Source of the DNA: Niveispirillum sp943370215
GTDB lineage: Bacteria > Pseudomonadota > Alphaproteobacteria > Azospirillales > Azospirillaceae
Length of the DNA stretch: 64,000 nucleotides
Reading direction: 5' to 3'
Assembly: GCA_943370215.1 (NCBI GenBank)
Contig: CALRQC020000008.1
Coordinates: 1 to 64,000, forward strand
A model generated the notes under the pieces. It made no database searches, had not been told where the DNA came from, and saw only the letters and a list, made by a program, of their open reading frames with translations. This document shows positions 62,918 to 64,000 of this stretch, piece after piece. A program made the translations under genes and the position numbers. Every line of letters starts with the position of its first letter. Position 1 is the first letter of the stretch.

Positions 62918-64000
62918 GCGCCAGCCTTTCCACCCATCTGGCAGACTGGACCCGCCAGCAAAGCCAAACACTGGCCAGCCAGCCGGCCCCCGCCCCCGGC
63001 TGGCAGCAACTGGGCCGGGTCAGCCATATTGGCGACGGTATCGCCCTGGTCAGCGGGCTGGAACAGGCCCCGGCGGACGGGATGCTGCTATTCACCGGCA
63101 ATGTGCCGGGCTTGGTGCTGGACCTGGATGAAGGCCGGCTGGGCTGTCTGCTGCTGGGTGCGGCGGAGGGTATCAAGGCCGGCGATCCGGTGCGCATGGC
63201 CCCGGGCGTGCTGCGCGTGCCGGTGGGTGAGGGGCTGCTGGGAAGGGTGATCGACCCGATGGGCCGCGCCCTGGATGGCCGGCCCGATCCCACGCCCGAC
63301 CGGTTGGAGCCGATTGAACGCCCCGCCCCCGCCCTGACCAGCCGGGGCACGGTGGCCGAACGGCTGGCCACCGGCACCACCATCATCGACAGTCTCTACC
63401 CCATCGGGCGCGGCCAGCGGGAACTGATCGTCGGCGACCGTGGCACGGGCAAGACCTGCATTGCCATGGATGCGTTGCTGGCCCAGGCCGGGGGCGATGT
63501 CATCCCCATCTATTGCGCCATCGGTCAGCGTGCCTCTGCGGTGGCCGATGTCATTGCCACCTTGCGCGATGGCGGGCTGGCGGATCGGGCCATCATCATC
63601 GTGGCCGCCCCCGATGCCGCCCCCGGCCTGCAATGGATCGCGCCTTATGCCGCCATGACCATGGCGGAATATTTCCGCGACAGCGGGCGTCACGCCCTGC
63701 TGGTGCTGGATGATCTGTCCAAACATGCCGCCATGCACCGGCAGGTCAGCCTGCTGTTGCAGCGCCCGCCAGGGCGGGAGGCCTTTCCCGGCGATATTTT
63801 CTATCTCCATTCCCGCCTGCTGGAACGTTCAGCCAAACTGTCTGACGCGGCGGGCGGTGGCTCGCTCACCTGTCTGCCGGTGGTGGAAACCCAGGCCGGC
63901 AATCTGGCGGCCTATATTCCCACCAACCTGATCTCCATCACCGATGGGCAGATCGTGCTGGATACCAGCCAGTTCCAAGCCGGCCAGCGCCCGGCGGTGG
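62914..64000 (+). CDS. atpA: N-ATPase F1 alpha subunit AtpA (partial at window end)
   Basis: The first about 362 residues of the alpha subunit are present. Walker A is GDRGTGKT (about 173-180), IYCAIGQRASAV follows, and PTNLISITDGQIVLD is near the edge. The stop lies beyond the window. It overlaps atpF by four bases (ATGA). An atpG gene is expected next. Confidence 0.95.
   Translation, partial: MSASLSTHLADWTRQQSQTLASQPAPAPGWQQLGRVSHIGDGIALVSGLEQAPADGMLLFTGNVPGLVLDLDEGRLGCLLLGAAEGIKAGDPVRMAPGVLRVPVGEGLLGRVIDPMGRALDGRPDPTPDRLEPIERPAPALTSRGTVAERLATGTTIIDSLYPIGRGQRELIVGDRGTGKTCIAMDALLAQAGGDVIPIYCAIGQRASAVADVIATLRDGGLADRAIIIVAAPDAAPGLQWIAPYAAMTMAEYFRDSGRHALLVLDDLSKHAAMHRQVSLLLQRPPGREAFPGDIFYLHSRLLERSAKLSDAAGGGSLTCLPVVETQAGNLAAYIPTNLISITDGQIVLDTSQFQAGQRPAV

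Overview
The window is a GC-rich, gene-dense stretch of an alphaproteobacterial chromosome. Three things point to the class: a divK-pleD pair together with an RcdA-type (DUF1465) CtrA-degradation adaptor, the yebC-ruvCAB-ybgC-tolQRAB-pal-cpoB-tilS-ftsH-folP-glmM-thiD order, and a ROSE-type RNA thermometer before a small heat-shock gene. The overall gene set suggests Rhodospirillales, possibly Azospirillaceae; that family-level guess is inference. No rRNA, tRNA, CRISPR array, prophage or intact insertion sequence was seen. About 62 protein genes are called.

Layout. 1-460: hairpins and an AT-rich orphan ORF. 0.6-3.3 kb: two short-chain dehydrogenases and an ACAD11-like phosphotransferase behind a PsrA/FadR-like dyad, probably acyl-CoA or lipid catabolism. 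3.3-8.2 kb: an RND efflux pump divergent from soxR, with a perfect SoxR box between them. 8.1-9.8 kb: a large protein of unknown function. 9.9-13.9 kb: GNAT, PhzF-like, GNAT and LysE-type exporter genes divergent from a MocR regulator. 14-31.8 kb: a long leftward housekeeping block for thiamine, folate and cell-wall precursors, FtsH, TilS, the whole Tol-Pal envelope machine, RuvABC Holliday-junction processing, YebC and FabI. A VapBC toxin-antitoxin pair sits inside the ruv genes and overlaps ruvA. 32-36 kb: a periplasmic bactofilin-like membrane protein, DUF2256, YajQ, PmbA and RcdA. 36.2-37 kb: a small heat-shock gene with RpoH-like promoter, ROSE thermometer and strong terminator. 37-45 kb: propionyl-CoA synthetase, two unknowns, a FrnE/DsbA-like protein, class II DAHP synthase, an AmpG-like permease and a tyrosine phosphatase. 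45-48.6 kb: three exported proteins. 48.6-51.9 kb: DinB with an N-terminal zinc-finger-like extension, then divK-pleD. 52-57 kb: a flavoprotein, a truncated chemoreceptor signalling tip, and serA-DUF486-serC. 57-58.5 kb: a pentapeptide-repeat protein. 58.9 kb to the right edge: a second-type ATP synthase operon, atpDCQRBEF-atpA (N-ATPase), cut by the window end inside atpA.

The most notable points are: (i) the N-ATPase operon, whose c subunit has carboxylates in both helices and an incomplete sodium signature; (ii) vapBC embedded in the ruv operon with an ATGA overlap to ruvA; (iii) the SoxR box with a 19-bp promoter spacer controlling an RND pump; (iv) the RpoH promoter plus ROSE element; (v) CtrA-circuit genes (rcdA, divK, pleD) with TTAA elements at 17-bp spacing before divK; (vi) a 120-residue stand-alone chemoreceptor tip. 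I did not find a clearly new multi-gene system. The strongest candidates for undescribed biology are the vapC-ruvA coupling, the chemoreceptor tip and the uncharacterised proteins at 8104-9816, 39560-40309 and 45163-46482.
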